Assembly: GCF_018728565.1 (NCBI RefSeq)
Contig: NZ_JACSOI010000012.1
Span: forward strand, 1-64,000
Length of the DNA stretch: 64,000 bases
From: Zobellia russellii
Lineage (GTDB): Bacteria > Bacteroidota > Bacteroidia > Flavobacteriales > Flavobacteriaceae
Direction: 5' to 3'
The notes under the pieces are model-generated. The model had not been told where the DNA came from, made no database searches, and was given only the letters and a program-made list of their open reading frames with translations. The position numbers and the translations under genes were made by a program. Every line of letters begins with the position of its first letter. Position 1 is the stretch's first letter. Shown here one piece after another: positions 17,287 to 27,104 of this stretch.

Positions 17287-19782
17287 TTAAGGTGCCCAAT
17301 TAAAAGTCACATAAGAGACCTTAGCATGTGAATTAGTCCTAAAGATATAGGTTGAAAAATAACCTCTGATAGTTCTATCTGAAGTTTCCATTCTTATCCC
17401 ATAGGCACAGTCTATATCAGCTCCAACAGCTGCCATATCCACAGATGTCAACAAACTACCATGTCCAGGGTTGGTGGCCCCAACAATTCCATTGGTGTCC
17501 AAGGGAGTACCATCATCATATGTATGAACCGCAGGCGTAATACCTTTACCACCCGAGGCGAGATTCCCACCGAAAAGCAATAAAGAATAGGCATTGAAAT
17601 GTGCGTCCTTGAAATTACCATAAACATACACTTTTTCCGTTCCTTTATATTTTCCACATTTTTTAATGTCACCGGCTTCGTTTTTAACGGTAACTCCTTG
17701 TTGTGGTATGGTAGCCCCTACAAATTCAAAATGCTCTGGTCTCTGATTATCCAAAAACACGGTAACCTGACATGATGCTCCTACCATGGGTGCTTTTGAG
17801 GTGCCTGCAAGTTCTATTCGTAAGATATGCTGCCCTGTTCTTGTACCACTACTCCAATTGGCTAAAGGCGTATCACTATAGTTTCCTAAATCCGTATTGT
17901 AATTGTTTACAGAGAACCATCCATCTGCATCTGGTGTTCTTTCCGCTACCGTTAAGAAACCTGTTCTATACTTCCTTTTGGTCAATACCGTATTCCAGGT
18001 GGCTCCGTTATCATCACTAAAGCGCATACGATAATACACAGCAGCCGAATTATTTATACTGCCCCAAATGGCTATAGTGGCGCCAAAAGGACGGTCAAAT
18101 ATAGTTGGTGAAAAGGTGGTATCATCAATAACCTTACGTGCATACCCTTGACTATTAATATCTTCAACCAACACTTTATTTACATGTTGAATCTCACATT
18201 TACCATTCACACTTCCATACGGTCTAACCTGTATACGACACTCTTTAACATTACCCCAAGACGGTCTATACGTATGACTTGTGGGAGCAATCTCCCAACT
18301 TAAAATAGCACGAACCCTAATGATGTTTTCCTCTTTACAGCGTTTTAATTTTTTGGACATATCATGCACCCGAAGATTAACCGCATACATTAATGGATTT
18401 ATATCTCTTGGTATGTCGTGCACCTTGAAATATTTCGTTCCCTCATGCTGATAGCCTAAACCATCTCCCCAATTCACGTAAAACGCAACATACTCTTCAC
18501 TGCCCGTTGCACATAAATTCCCTTTATAGCCATTTTGCTTTTTAATGGCAACCGTAGCTTCTAGCGTGTCTCTTTCTGGGTATAGCCCTACACAAGTTAA
18601 CTCCTCATAATTGGTGTTATAATTAAAAGGCTTTACGGGAAGCAACCATTTTGGGTCTATTAATTTTGGCTTGAACTTTTCTAAAATTTCAGGAGGCAGC
18701 TTATAGATTTGTTCCACTGCGGATTGAAAATTATCCTTATCCGCCATTGCGGCATAAAAATTAGGGTTTTTAAGGATGTTATCCTTAAAATCAACACGCT
18801 CCTTTTCAAGTCCCTTCTTATTATAGTCCAGTGAACTTTGTAACGACTCTATTAGGTCTTTTTTCGAGACCTGAAGATCACTATAGGATTTTACTAAGCT
18901 TATATCACTAAATTTATCCGTAAGTAAATCCCAAGATTTCTTGATAGGATCAACCTGAACCCAAGCATCCTTTATATTTCCCCAAGTAGGGATATAATTG
19001 GGACCTATTGACGGTGTATTCCAACTTAAAATGGCCCTTACCTTAACCAGATATGGTGTTTTACAGCTCTTCTTTTGAAAATCAACAAACTGTTTTACCG
19101 CATAGCATAAAGGCCCCTTACGAACCGCTCCTAAATTATGAGTCTTTACGGACACAGCAGGGCCTACAGACTGGAAGCCGGAGCCATAGTCAACATAAAA
19201 AGAAACATATTCTTTGCTACCATTGGAACAAAGGCTACCTCCAAAACCATATGGTAGTTTTACCTTAAAAATGGCCTCTAATTCATCTGTTTCAGGATAT
19301 AGTCCTATACATTCTAATTCTTCATACTTTGTATCTCCCTTCTTTGGTATTATAATAGGAGGAGCTTTGGGTAGTTTTAATTTTTCAAATGCCCCAAAAT
19401 AGTTCGGGTTTATATTAACCACCGACTTGAATTGAAATCTTGTGAAATCATAAGAAACTGCTTCAATTGAAGTTTCTGGAAGCTTGATTTCTATTTCATC
19501 CAACGCCCCACTATCCGTAAAAATGTTTGACTCATGAACATACATGAGTTCTCCTTTCTTGTTTAAAACTTGCAGATGGGCACTTTCAATTTTCGCATCC
19601 TTTTTTTCTGTTACAACTTCTATCTTAAACCGACCGTCCTTATCGGTTCTATTCGATTTAACCATACTGAATTTAAGTAAATTTGCATCTACCAGTTCTA
19701 CGGTCAACCCATCTAATGAGCACCCCTCTTTTTCGCAGGTTACTCTACCATAAAGCATTTGCCTTGACAATGATTCTTTCAT
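17287..19782 (-). CDS. 831-residue protein with a duplicated domain, function unknown
   Basis: No named family recognised. Residues about 5-105 look like a carboxypeptidase-regulatory or transthyretin-like beta domain (YGRVTCEKEGCSLDGLTVEL, then a DKDGRFKI strand). Two clear repeats follow, 153-278 and 392-520. Each opens with YEEL-C-GLYPE-D-LEA, continues with GYxGxLC-x-GS-EYV-FYV, and ends with VRAILSW, a Tyr-x-Pro-x-WGN and a V-x-P strand. A Lys-rich helix (about 285-375) joins them. Residues 530-831 are a third beta-rich region (SDDNGATWNTVL, RTGQHILRIEL). There is no signal peptide or TM helix, odd for a protein that otherwise looks extracellular. It is divergent from a broken papain-like peptidase gene that also lacks a signal peptide. 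Confidence 0.7.
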   Translation of the reverse strand: MKESLSRQMLYGRVTCEKEGCSLDGLTVELVDANLLKFSMVKSNRTDKDGRFKIEVVTEKKDAKIESAHLQVLNKKGELMYVHESNIFTDSGALDEIEIKLPETSIEAVSYDFTRFQFKSVVNINPNYFGAFEKLKLPKAPPIIIPKKGDTKYEELECIGLYPETDELEAIFKVKLPYGFGGSLCSNGSKEYVSFYVDYGSGFQSVGPAVSVKTHNLGAVRKGPLCYAVKQFVDFQKKSCKTPYLVKVRAILSWNTPSIGPNYIPTWGNIKDAWVQVDPIKKSWDLLTDKFSDISLVKSYSDLQVSKKDLIESLQSSLDYNKKGLEKERVDFKDNILKNPNFYAAMADKDNFQSAVEQIYKLPPEILEKFKPKLIDPKWLLPVKPFNYNTNYEELTCVGLYPERDTLEATVAIKKQNGYKGNLCATGSEEYVAFYVNWGDGLGYQHEGTKYFKVHDIPRDINPLMYAVNLRVHDMSKKLKRCKEENIIRVRAILSWEIAPTSHTYRPSWGNVKECRIQVRPYGSVNGKCEIQHVNKVLVEDINSQGYARKVIDDTTFSPTIFDRPFGATIAIWGSINNSAAVYYRMRFSDDNGATWNTVLTKRKYRTGFLTVAERTPDADGWFSVNNYNTDLGNYSDTPLANWSSGTRTGQHILRIELAGTSKAPMVGASCQVTVFLDNQRPEHFEFVGATIPQQGVTVKNEAGDIKKCGKYKGTEKVYVYGNFKDAHFNAYSLLLFGGNLASGGKGITPAVHTYDDGTPLDTNGIVGATNPGHGSLLTSVDMAAVGADIDCAYGIRMETSDRTIRGYFSTYIFRTNSHAKVSYVTFNWAP

Positions 19783-20143
19783 TACATTTTCATTTTATAG
19801 ATTATTAATTATTCTAGCACAAAGGAACTTTTGAGTCTAATGCTTTTTGCTTTTCTCAAAAGTTACGAGAGGGAATAATCGGGAGAAAGAAATGTTCAAG
19901 TATTAGAGTGTGTACTTGTTTTATAAAGAAGAAGGTTGGTCACGCTATTACTAATACGAATATTAGAGATTAACATGCCCAAATTTATACTTAGAAAACC
20001 GTGATAATAAGTTAATATGTATACACTGCAATTATCTTTGTACGAATAGTACTATCCTAATTACATTTGATTATTTTGATTAAGAGCGAAGTATTTCATG
20101 TAGGATACAACTATTGTATTAACAAACTTTGAATATCAGTCTA

Positions 20144-20285
20144 TATTTCCCCTCTTTGCAAAAACTATAAATATTTGTAAAAAGTCCTAAAAAAAATTAG
20201 TTTAATCATAGTACACAGCATAATATAAAGGTTTAAGACGAATAGCGTCCCCCCCCTAAATACGGGCGTTTCTACAAAACTCATA
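20144..20285 (+). repeat. Long direct repeat, copy A (putative island arm)
   Basis: Aligns by eye with 46300-46498 in the same orientation. Shared blocks include AAAAACTATAAATA, a TAGTTTAA block, AAAGGTTTAAGAC, AATAGCGT, CCCCTAAATACGGGCGTT and a final (C/T)TCATA. Copy B has about 57 extra bases in the middle. Here the sequence after CTCATA is not tRNA-like, unlike copy B. Either copy could be an att arm of an integrated element or a shared regulatory repeat. Confidence 0.75.
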
Positions 20286-20385
20286 GATGTAAATAGTGTT
20301 CATTCAATACTAAACACCAAGTTAAAATTAAAAGCCTTCCCAATAATTTTAGGGCCTTAATTATGAAACTAACTAAACTACCTTA

Positions 20386-20460
20386 TTAATTTCCGATGTT
20401 TTGTGTAATGGTGGCTTCAACACCATCTATATATTCCTGTGCTATGGGCCAGTATTCATC
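20386..20460 (-). pseudogene. Relic of a SusD/RagB C-terminus
   Basis: On the minus strand 24 codons encode DEYWPIAQEYIDG followed by VEATITQNIGN and a stop. This matches the usual SusD ending (aromatic-x-PI at the start, QN-x-G-Y/N at the end). The codon before it is a stop, so only the tail remains. Downstream of the stop on the minus strand is TAGTTTAGTTAGTTTC; nearly the same sequence follows the intact SusD gene that ends at 39054. This points to a deleted Sus locus. Confidence 0.55.
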
Positions 20461-20540
20461 TTATAATAAATTTCTTTACTACAGGTTAACGAGATAAAGT
20501 TCTTTATAGTCCTAGATTGAGAAACCTTTCCCACAATACA

Positions 20541-22373
20541 ATGAGTGGTAAACTTTTCAATCCATACAAGAAGACAATCCAACCATACAAATTTGGACCT
20601 TTTCAATCAAGAAATTCTTTAAATTTCTATATAAACAATTGAAATATAGCGTTATGGAAACAAAAAATTAAAGAACAAAAGCTTGTCCCCATTGAACCTG
20701 TTCCAGAAATGGAGCGTATTCAGTAAATTGATAATCTATCGTTTAAGTTCGTAAACGAAGACAACCAAATTGAAACACAGAACATCAAAGACTTTAATGC
20801 AGAAAACGAGCGGTTTTTTAACCTTGAAGAAGACCTAGAGCATCTTGAACTCATAGAAACTTCCAAGTGGAAAACTGAAAAAAAATCCATATTCAAATTT
20901 TTCTCTTTACCATCACAAGTCCTTTGGGACGAATTTCAAACTGATATTCGCAGTCAGTCTAACCGTAATACCTGTTCCGCTTTCGCCATGGTTGCGGCAA
21001 TAGAAGCTCGTTATAAACGTGACTATGGTCTGGACCTAGATTTATCCGAACAGTTTTTTTGGCATTGTTATAAATCTACCGGCATTACATTTCCTAAAAA
21101 ATATAAGTATGAAAACCAATCTTCTTTTTGGGGAGGAGGCAATTCACAGGGAATTAAGCAAACCGTTAATTTCTCCATTCCTTTAGAAGAGCATTGCCCC
21201 TACCTATCCGGAAATTCAATGACGGCGCTTAAAAATCAAATTCCTGCCGCCGGAAATCTTCAGTGGAAAAGTGATCCCGCACTAAATACGGTAACACAAG
21301 ATGAAGTAGATGCTTTTGAGTACTCTCCTCTTTACATTCCCCATAGCGCTAGACAAAATGCCAAGTACGGAGTAAAATCCTATCAGCTTTTTTCTCCTAA
21401 CGAAATACGAGATACATCCAATCTTGAAAAACTATTGGCATGGGGTAATGAAGTAATTGTGGATGCCAATCTAAAATGGAAGACCAATTCAAATACTGGA
21501 GTTAGAGAATATGATGCCACATCATCTGGCGGATATCACGCTTTTTTAGTTGTTGGCTATGACCGTAATCAACAAGTTTTCTATATCAAAAATTCATGGA
21601 ACGAACCAGGGCTTATACGAGTAAGTTATGAGTTTGCCGAAAATTGTTTTAGCCATGGTTCTATCGTAACCAGTGTAACGGACCCTAAAAAACCAACCTT
21701 AAAAAATAGGGCTATCGGAAAATGGAACATGAACCATGACGGCTGGAAAGGAAGTTTAACCATTAGGCGTTTCTCAAAAGAAAACAACCAAATTACCCGT
21801 CTGGGGCATTATAAAGCTTCTGATGGTTCCATAAAGGCTATTAATGGTAATTATATTCATGACGGTAGAGGAATCCAATTCTATATGACCAATGATGAAA
21901 ACACAGACCCAACATTAGAAACAGGACAACAGTTTACCATAGACGTTTATAGTTGGGATGTTACGAAGGCCGCCGGAAATACAATTTGGAAGAATACTGA
22001 TTATGGAGTCTACCTAAGCCGCACTAACTTTAATAGCAGGTACGGAAAGGATTATTTACCCACAAAATGGAAAGGAACGTGGGATATGAACCACGATGGA
22101 TGGAAAGGGGTCTTAACTGTCTCCAAAATCACATCAATACCTCTTTTAGGTTGGCTGGTCCATTCTGAATACAAAACATCAAACGGAGCTACTATTCCAG
22201 TCAAAGGTCTATTAACCAAACAAGACTCTCACGTTCTACGGATGAATATTAAGTTTTCTGAAGCAAATATGCAACCTTTTATTCTTCACTTTCACACGTG
22301 GAGTTCAGATTTGGCAAGCGGCTATACTTTATGGAATGGAAAACGTTTTGGTGCTGTAGCTGTAAAACGATAA
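20541..22373 (+). pseudogene. Papain-like (C1) peptidase with two in-frame stops
   Basis: One reading frame runs from an ATG (MSGKLFNPYKK) for 610 residues but is cut by TGA at codon 34 (20640) and TAA at codon 62 (20724). There is no frameshift, so two point changes (for example CAA to TAA at codon 62) explain it. The catalytic Cys145 lies in NTCSAFAMV, His333 in GGYHAFLVVGYD and Asn351 in IKNSWNE, all intact. The first ATG after the stops (20988) lies beyond the Cys, so a protein from there could not be active. Two C-terminal repeats each carry W-MNHDGWKG-LT and may bind a ligand. No signal peptide is seen. Readthrough or a non-ATG start after 20726 is possible but less likely. Confidence 0.72.
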
Positions 22374-22499
22374 TTTCTAAATTTCAACTATTGGACGACA
22401 GAATGTAAAATGTCTAGTGTGCGTTTTCGCAATTTCAATAGTTCAAAACTTTTTTTAACGGAAGTCAAAGAGAGCAGTTTTAATATTATATATCTAATA

Positions 22500-22529
22500 A
22501 AAAGAGCAACAGTTTCCTGTTGCTCTTTT
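22500..22529. terminator. Bidirectional terminator, copy 1 of a duplicated 3' segment
   Basis: AAAAGAGCAACAG and CTGTTGCTCTTTT form a perfect 13-bp stem with a TTTC loop, flanked by A- and T-runs. It is followed by AACTACTTAACTAACTA. On the minus strand it lies downstream of the amidohydrolase gene. The hairpin plus the trailing motif recurs at 31224. Confidence 0.9.
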
Positions 22530-22595
22530 AACTACTTAACTAACTAAATCATGGGAATAGTTTATCACCTATAAACAACAATTTTTTTTTTAAAA

Positions 22596-25595
22596 TCAAT
22601 TGCGGGTCTTTAATAATTCATCTATCTCATATTCAATACCATTTTTAATTACGGTTGTTACGTTCCAAGCTTCTTTGATATTGTAAAGAGGGTCTCCGTC
22701 TACAATCACCAAATCAGCCAGTTTCCCAGCTTGAATACTTCCCAAATCTTTTTCCACACCTACGGCTTCAGCTGACTTAATTGTTGCTGCTTGTAAAGCT
22801 TGAAAAGGTGAAAGTCCGGCTTCTACAAATAGCTGCATTTCCATATGTAAGCTAGTTCCATAAGGAATAAAAGGGGAATCAGTACCTGCAGTCATGCGCC
22901 CACCCGCCTCAATAATTGCTACCATGGTCTCATAAATATCCTCGAAATTAGAACCATAACTTGGTCGCATAGCCTTAATACGTGGCATAGCAGATGCCAA
23001 ATCAGCTACATAACTAGCAGAGTAGAGTGCATTGAGTTGTTTGTTTTTAATCAAATTGGAGTCTTTTTCCATCAACAGAAAAAATCCTCCCTGTAATCCA
23101 ATAGTCGGAGTTATATTCATCCCTGATTGCGCTATTAGTTGAATCACATCATCATACGTACGGTTCAGCTGGGACTGTTTCATAGAATATCCTCTTCGAC
23201 TAGTTCCCCGGATGTGCTCTACTGCATCCACATTATATTTGGTTGATGGGAATATCTCATGTGAAGATACAGGTATCCCGATTTTATGCGCTGCCATAGT
23301 AATTTCCTTCTGAATAGAATCAGGCATGCGCACATAAGTCTTAATCAAATCATAACCCAGTTTTTCCGCTCGCTTCATTTCAAGCTTCATATGTGGCCCA
23401 TGTATTACACTATTAGCCAGCCCATAGTATATACGACCGCCATCCGTAAGTCCTCCAGTAAAGAACTCTCTAGGTCCAGGACGACTACCATTGGCCCATG
23501 CCTCTTTTCGTTCCAAAGCATCATAGGGGTCCGCACCAGGCTCTCGTACAGATGTAATACCGTAAGATAGCCAAATACGTCCCAAGCGTTCACCAACGCT
23601 GGCATGTTGATGGGTGTGCATCTCAAAGAGCCCTGGCATAACAACCTTGTTTGAGGCATCTATTACCTTAATATCCGATCGTTCCTTATGAGGTACAATC
23701 TCTTTAAATCGATGATTTTCAACAATTATATCCATGTTGTCAATATATGTACTGTCCACCCCATTAAAAAGCTTTCCTGCATGAACTGCATAAGTCCCTT
23801 CTCCCAATTGTGGTTTCCATTCTAGGTCAATCGCAATGTCCTCCTGATTTCCCGTATCAACATCAATCTTCCTCAAATGATCAGTCGCCAAATAGACCAT
23901 ACTCTTTGAATCCCCCGACCAGCTAGGCTTAGCAGCCAGCTCTTCCGTGAGTTGTTTAGGATCCCCTATGATTTCGCCACTCATATCAACGGGTACGGTC
24001 CATAGTACACCATCTTGAATATAAGCTATTTTAGTACCGTCAGGAGACCAAAGTGGACCATTTTTACTTCGCATACCCGTAGTTCGGGTAGAGTCTGGCG
24101 AGACATAACGCTCGCTTTCACCATTTACCGAAACCAGCATTATTTCACTCGTGCCTTCTCTATATCGAGTGGAAGCAGGTTGAAGAGCCATTAATGCCAT
24201 AGTTTTTCCATTAGGTGACCAGCTAGGTTTACTAGGTACAAATACTGGGTCATGAATTGGAGTAATTGCACCAGAGGATACGTTAAGTATACTCAATGTA
24301 CCACGTCCCCAAACATTACGAACGTCAGTAGCATAAAATGCGATGGTTTGACCGTCAGGAGAAAAAGAAGGGGCTAATGCACTCTCTTTTAAATTAGTAA
24401 GCTGCTTAACTTCATTGTTTTTTATATTTTTCATCCAAAGATCCATCTTACCGCCTCGGTCGGAGACAAAGACAATAGATTCTCCATCCGGTGACCAGTC
24501 TGGATCTATATCCACAAAAACATCATCGGTCAGTTGAGTAAGCTTACCACCAATAACTTGTAAATATATATCGCCCAAAGCGGCAAAAGCAACGGAATTT
24601 CCATCGGGTGAAACCACAGGCCCCATTATACCCATAGGAGTATGTGACTCCTGATCATCAAAATTATACGTTTTGCGTGTATAACTAGATCGATTGAGGT
24701 GAACGGTAGCCTCAAAGTCAATGGTTTCAAAATCATCTCCATCTAATGTGCGTTTCTTTATTTTACCATCCGCTGTGTATAAATAAGTATTATCATTCAT
24801 CCAATTTGTACGAAATGGAAAAATATCTTCTCCTTCTATAGAGATATTGCGCAAATCTCCATTCTTGACATCCGCAACAAAAAATGAACTTTTCTTTCCA
24901 TCGTAAGAAATGAAACTTACCAGACTATCACTTTTGTTCCATGAGGGAGCGGCAAGTTCCCAATCGGAATTAGTTAAAAGTTTCTCTTCATCTTGAGTAA
25001 TCAAATAAATACCTGGTGATTGACTTCGTTCAGAGACAAAAGCAATTTGTTCACCATCGGAAGAGATAGCCGGGTTATAATCGTTACCCTTATCTGTAGT
25101 AAGCTGGCTCAAAGATTGACTATCCAGACGGACCTCCCAAATATCATAGTTTCCGCTACGATCTGAAGAAAAAACAATTGTCTCTCCATTGGGAGACCAG
25201 TCTGGCTCTCTGTCATCATATAAGCCGAAGGTTACTTGTGTCAAACCGGAACCGTCTTTTTGAACTGTCCAGATATGGTAATTTCCATCTTTATACGAAT
25301 GGAAGGCTATACTATTTCCATCCGGTGACCACGTAGGTTCATGACAATCACCAAGTTCGTCTGTTATTGCTATTGCATCTCCTCCTGCAACAGGTAAGAC
25401 CCATATGGTACCTTGTAAATCTAAGGCCAAAGTTTCTTTGTCAGGAGAAAGAGAAACAGCCATATTTGTTCCTTCCTTCAATGTAACAGCTATGTTATTA
25501 CTACTGGCAATTTTAGTATTTTCCTTTACATTGGAACAAGAAAAAAGTACTAGAAGGAGTATAGTTAATAAAGAAATAAAAGAAATTTGACGCAT
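22596..25595 (-). CDS. TolB-like propeller plus amidohydrolase, lipoprotein
   Basis: 999 residues from the start chosen at MRQISFISLL, which puts the hydrophobic leader and VLFSC lipobox at the N-terminus; a start 11 codons upstream would bury it. Residues about 40-570 are PD40/TolB-type beta-propeller repeats (many WSPDG and SPDG motifs). The C-terminal third is an amidohydrolase domain: GLFEMHTHQH (metal-binding HxH), later SSHEIFPS, AGTDSPF (metal Asp) and the closing GKLADLVIVDGDP. Members cleave cyclic amides or peptides such as Xaa-Pro. It lies 53 bases after the SusD gene in a SusC-SusD operon, so it probably processes the imported peptide-like nutrient (inference). Confidence 0.88.
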   Translation of the reverse strand: MRQISFISLLTILLLVLFSCSNVKENTKIASSNNIAVTLKEGTNMAVSLSPDKETLALDLQGTIWVLPVAGGDAIAITDELGDCHEPTWSPDGNSIAFHSYKDGNYHIWTVQKDGSGLTQVTFGLYDDREPDWSPNGETIVFSSDRSGNYDIWEVRLDSQSLSQLTTDKGNDYNPAISSDGEQIAFVSERSQSPGIYLITQDEEKLLTNSDWELAAPSWNKSDSLVSFISYDGKKSSFFVADVKNGDLRNISIEGEDIFPFRTNWMNDNTYLYTADGKIKKRTLDGDDFETIDFEATVHLNRSSYTRKTYNFDDQESHTPMGIMGPVVSPDGNSVAFAALGDIYLQVIGGKLTQLTDDVFVDIDPDWSPDGESIVFVSDRGGKMDLWMKNIKNNEVKQLTNLKESALAPSFSPDGQTIAFYATDVRNVWGRGTLSILNVSSGAITPIHDPVFVPSKPSWSPNGKTMALMALQPASTRYREGTSEIMLVSVNGESERYVSPDSTRTTGMRSKNGPLWSPDGTKIAYIQDGVLWTVPVDMSGEIIGDPKQLTEELAAKPSWSGDSKSMVYLATDHLRKIDVDTGNQEDIAIDLEWKPQLGEGTYAVHAGKLFNGVDSTYIDNMDIIVENHRFKEIVPHKERSDIKVIDASNKVVMPGLFEMHTHQHASVGERLGRIWLSYGITSVREPGADPYDALERKEAWANGSRPGPREFFTGGLTDGGRIYYGLANSVIHGPHMKLEMKRAEKLGYDLIKTYVRMPDSIQKEITMAAHKIGIPVSSHEIFPSTKYNVDAVEHIRGTSRRGYSMKQSQLNRTYDDVIQLIAQSGMNITPTIGLQGGFFLLMEKDSNLIKNKQLNALYSASYVADLASAMPRIKAMRPSYGSNFEDIYETMVAIIEAGGRMTAGTDSPFIPYGTSLHMEMQLFVEAGLSPFQALQAATIKSAEAVGVEKDLGSIQAGKLADLVIVDGDPLYNIKEAWNVTTVIKNGIEYEIDELLKTRN

Positions 25596-25648
25596 TGGTA
25601 TCTGTTCTTTAGAGTGAATTAATATCATCCATTATTGTAATTAAATAA

Positions 25649-27094
25649 TTAAAAAGTATTTATTGGTGTAGTGGTAAAGATATCCGGCACCGGATTAGGG
25701 GTACTGGTATTTGAATTGATTTCTTCTTGACCGTAGATGAACCTTTCTGGAAGGGTTTCCCCTGAATTAGGCTGTATCTTTATACCTATGTTTTCATTAC
25801 GGGTCCGCCTAATATCATTAAAACCTAATAACTGACCGAAAAAAGTCACATACCTTTCTTCCAATATTTCCTGAAGTAGCGCCTGTTCTTCCGGCAAGCC
25901 ATCTATGTTAGCAATTCCTCCAGCTGCAAAGTCATCTATTGAATAGGGCTCGTACATATATGTAAAATCAGAGTTCTTATATGTGGGGTCAAGATAGCCT
26001 CCTCCGTTAAGATAAGCCCGATATGTATTCAGGTGTTCTAAGCCAGCATCAAAACCTTGAGATCGTGCAGCAGCTTCTGCTAATGTAAGTAAATTCTCAG
26101 AATAGGTTATCAATGGAAAACTTTGGTCTTGACTAGCAAAGCCTCGTAAAGAGTCTCCCACTGAGGTAGAGTAAGTATTAGGTTCTGTACCAGCGGTAAA
26201 CCTTGCATTTTCTTCTGTAATGAAGTAATAATTGTAACGTGCGGTCTCATCTGTTTTTGCATTCCCCCTATAATTTGAACTATTGGGGTCTAACAATGTT
26301 GTAATATGTGCGTTACTTGAGTTCATATCTCCTGCCCGAGAACGTGCTACAAATGTGTAAAGTGTATTTTCGTTTGCCCCTACAGTACTACCATGTGGAG
26401 CAGTCATTGAATTATTAGAAGAACTAATACCGTCTTCAGCTGCCATATAGGCCAATTCGTATTCACGAGTTTCAATATACAATCGAGCCTTTAAAGTATA
26501 AGCAGCTTCTAACCATTTACCACCGTCACCTCCATAATAAATGTCCGCTACACCTACAGAACCAATTTCTGATTCCAATTCCAAAATGGCTTCATCCAAT
26601 AATGTCTGTAAACCGTTATAGACATCTGTTTGCGCATCAAATGCTGGATTATCAAATTCATCATTGGCAACTTCAGATAAGGGAACATCTCCCCAACCGG
26701 CAGCAGCAGCTCCAACGGCATGGGCTTTTAATACCTTAGCAATACCTACCATAAGCCGATTGTTAACTTCTATAGATTTAGCTTCTATTAAGTTCGCTTG
26801 TTGAAATACACCGTAATAAATATTTTGCCAGATTTGGCTAAAGCTACTGCCATTAACATTGTAAACTTGAATATCAGCATATTGTCTATCCACACCCGTA
26901 AAATAACCTGACCACATCCCCCCTATACGTGCCACATGAGCCTCATGAATAGTAATATTGGCCAATTGAGCACTGGTTAATAATAGCGTGGCGGAGGCAT
27001 CGGTCGGATTGTTCGGGTCATTATTTAGGTCTTCTACAATAGTTTCGCAGGCCAGTAATCCGATTAAGAAAATAAATGAAAATATACGTTTCAT
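25649..27094 (-). CDS. SusD/RagB-family nutrient-binding lipoprotein
   Basis: 481 residues with a short signal peptide ending in LLACE (Cys16). NDPNNPTDASATLLLTSAQ and a helix-rich body with TPR-like repeats fit the SusD-like_2 subgroup, often linked to peptide or other non-glycan uptake (family knowledge). It should form the lid over the SusC pore at the outer membrane. The gap to the upstream SusC gene is 10 bases, so they are one operon. Confidence 0.92.
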   Translation of the reverse strand: MKRIFSFIFLIGLLACETIVEDLNNDPNNPTDASATLLLTSAQLANITIHEAHVARIGGMWSGYFTGVDRQYADIQVYNVNGSSFSQIWQNIYYGVFQQANLIEAKSIEVNNRLMVGIAKVLKAHAVGAAAAGWGDVPLSEVANDEFDNPAFDAQTDVYNGLQTLLDEAILELESEIGSVGVADIYYGGDGGKWLEAAYTLKARLYIETREYELAYMAAEDGISSSNNSMTAPHGSTVGANENTLYTFVARSRAGDMNSSNAHITTLLDPNSSNYRGNAKTDETARYNYYFITEENARFTAGTEPNTYSTSVGDSLRGFASQDQSFPLITYSENLLTLAEAAARSQGFDAGLEHLNTYRAYLNGGGYLDPTYKNSDFTYMYEPYSIDDFAAGGIANIDGLPEEQALLQEILEERYVTFFGQLLGFNDIRRTRNENIGIKIQPNSGETLPERFIYGQEEINSNTSTPNPVPDIFTTTPINTF

Positions 27095-27104
27095 ATAATT
27101 GATT

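Larger units (their letters stand above)
19783..20540. other. Long gene-poor intergenic region
   Basis: 758 bases between two divergent genes. It contains the left copy of the long direct repeat (20144-20285) and a short SusD relic on the minus strand (20386-20460), both listed separately. The remainder is AT-rich and I see no coding frame, tRNA or strong hairpin in it. A run of eight C residues lies inside the repeat copy. Confidence 0.6.

Noticed and set aside
20248..20256. Poly-C tract as a phase-variation switch
   Set aside because: The run is in noncoding repeat copy A, 290 bases from the nearest start and not in a promoter I can define, so a switching role is unsupported.
20988..22373. 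Peptidase gene starting at the first long-frame ATG
   Set aside because: That start lies five codons after the catalytic Cys; the same frame continues upstream with family-like sequence to an ATG at 20541, interrupted by two stops, so the locus is better described as a pseudogene.
17287..22373. Contractile injection or type VI secretion cluster around the two leaderless proteins
   Set aside because: No sheath, tube, baseplate or ATPase gene is visible in the window, so only the absence of signal peptides is reported.
22596..25628. Longer start for the amidohydrolase gene
   Set aside because: The extra 11 residues (MILIHSKEQIP) would precede the signal peptide and bury the lipobox leader; the second Met gives a normal lipoprotein N-terminus.
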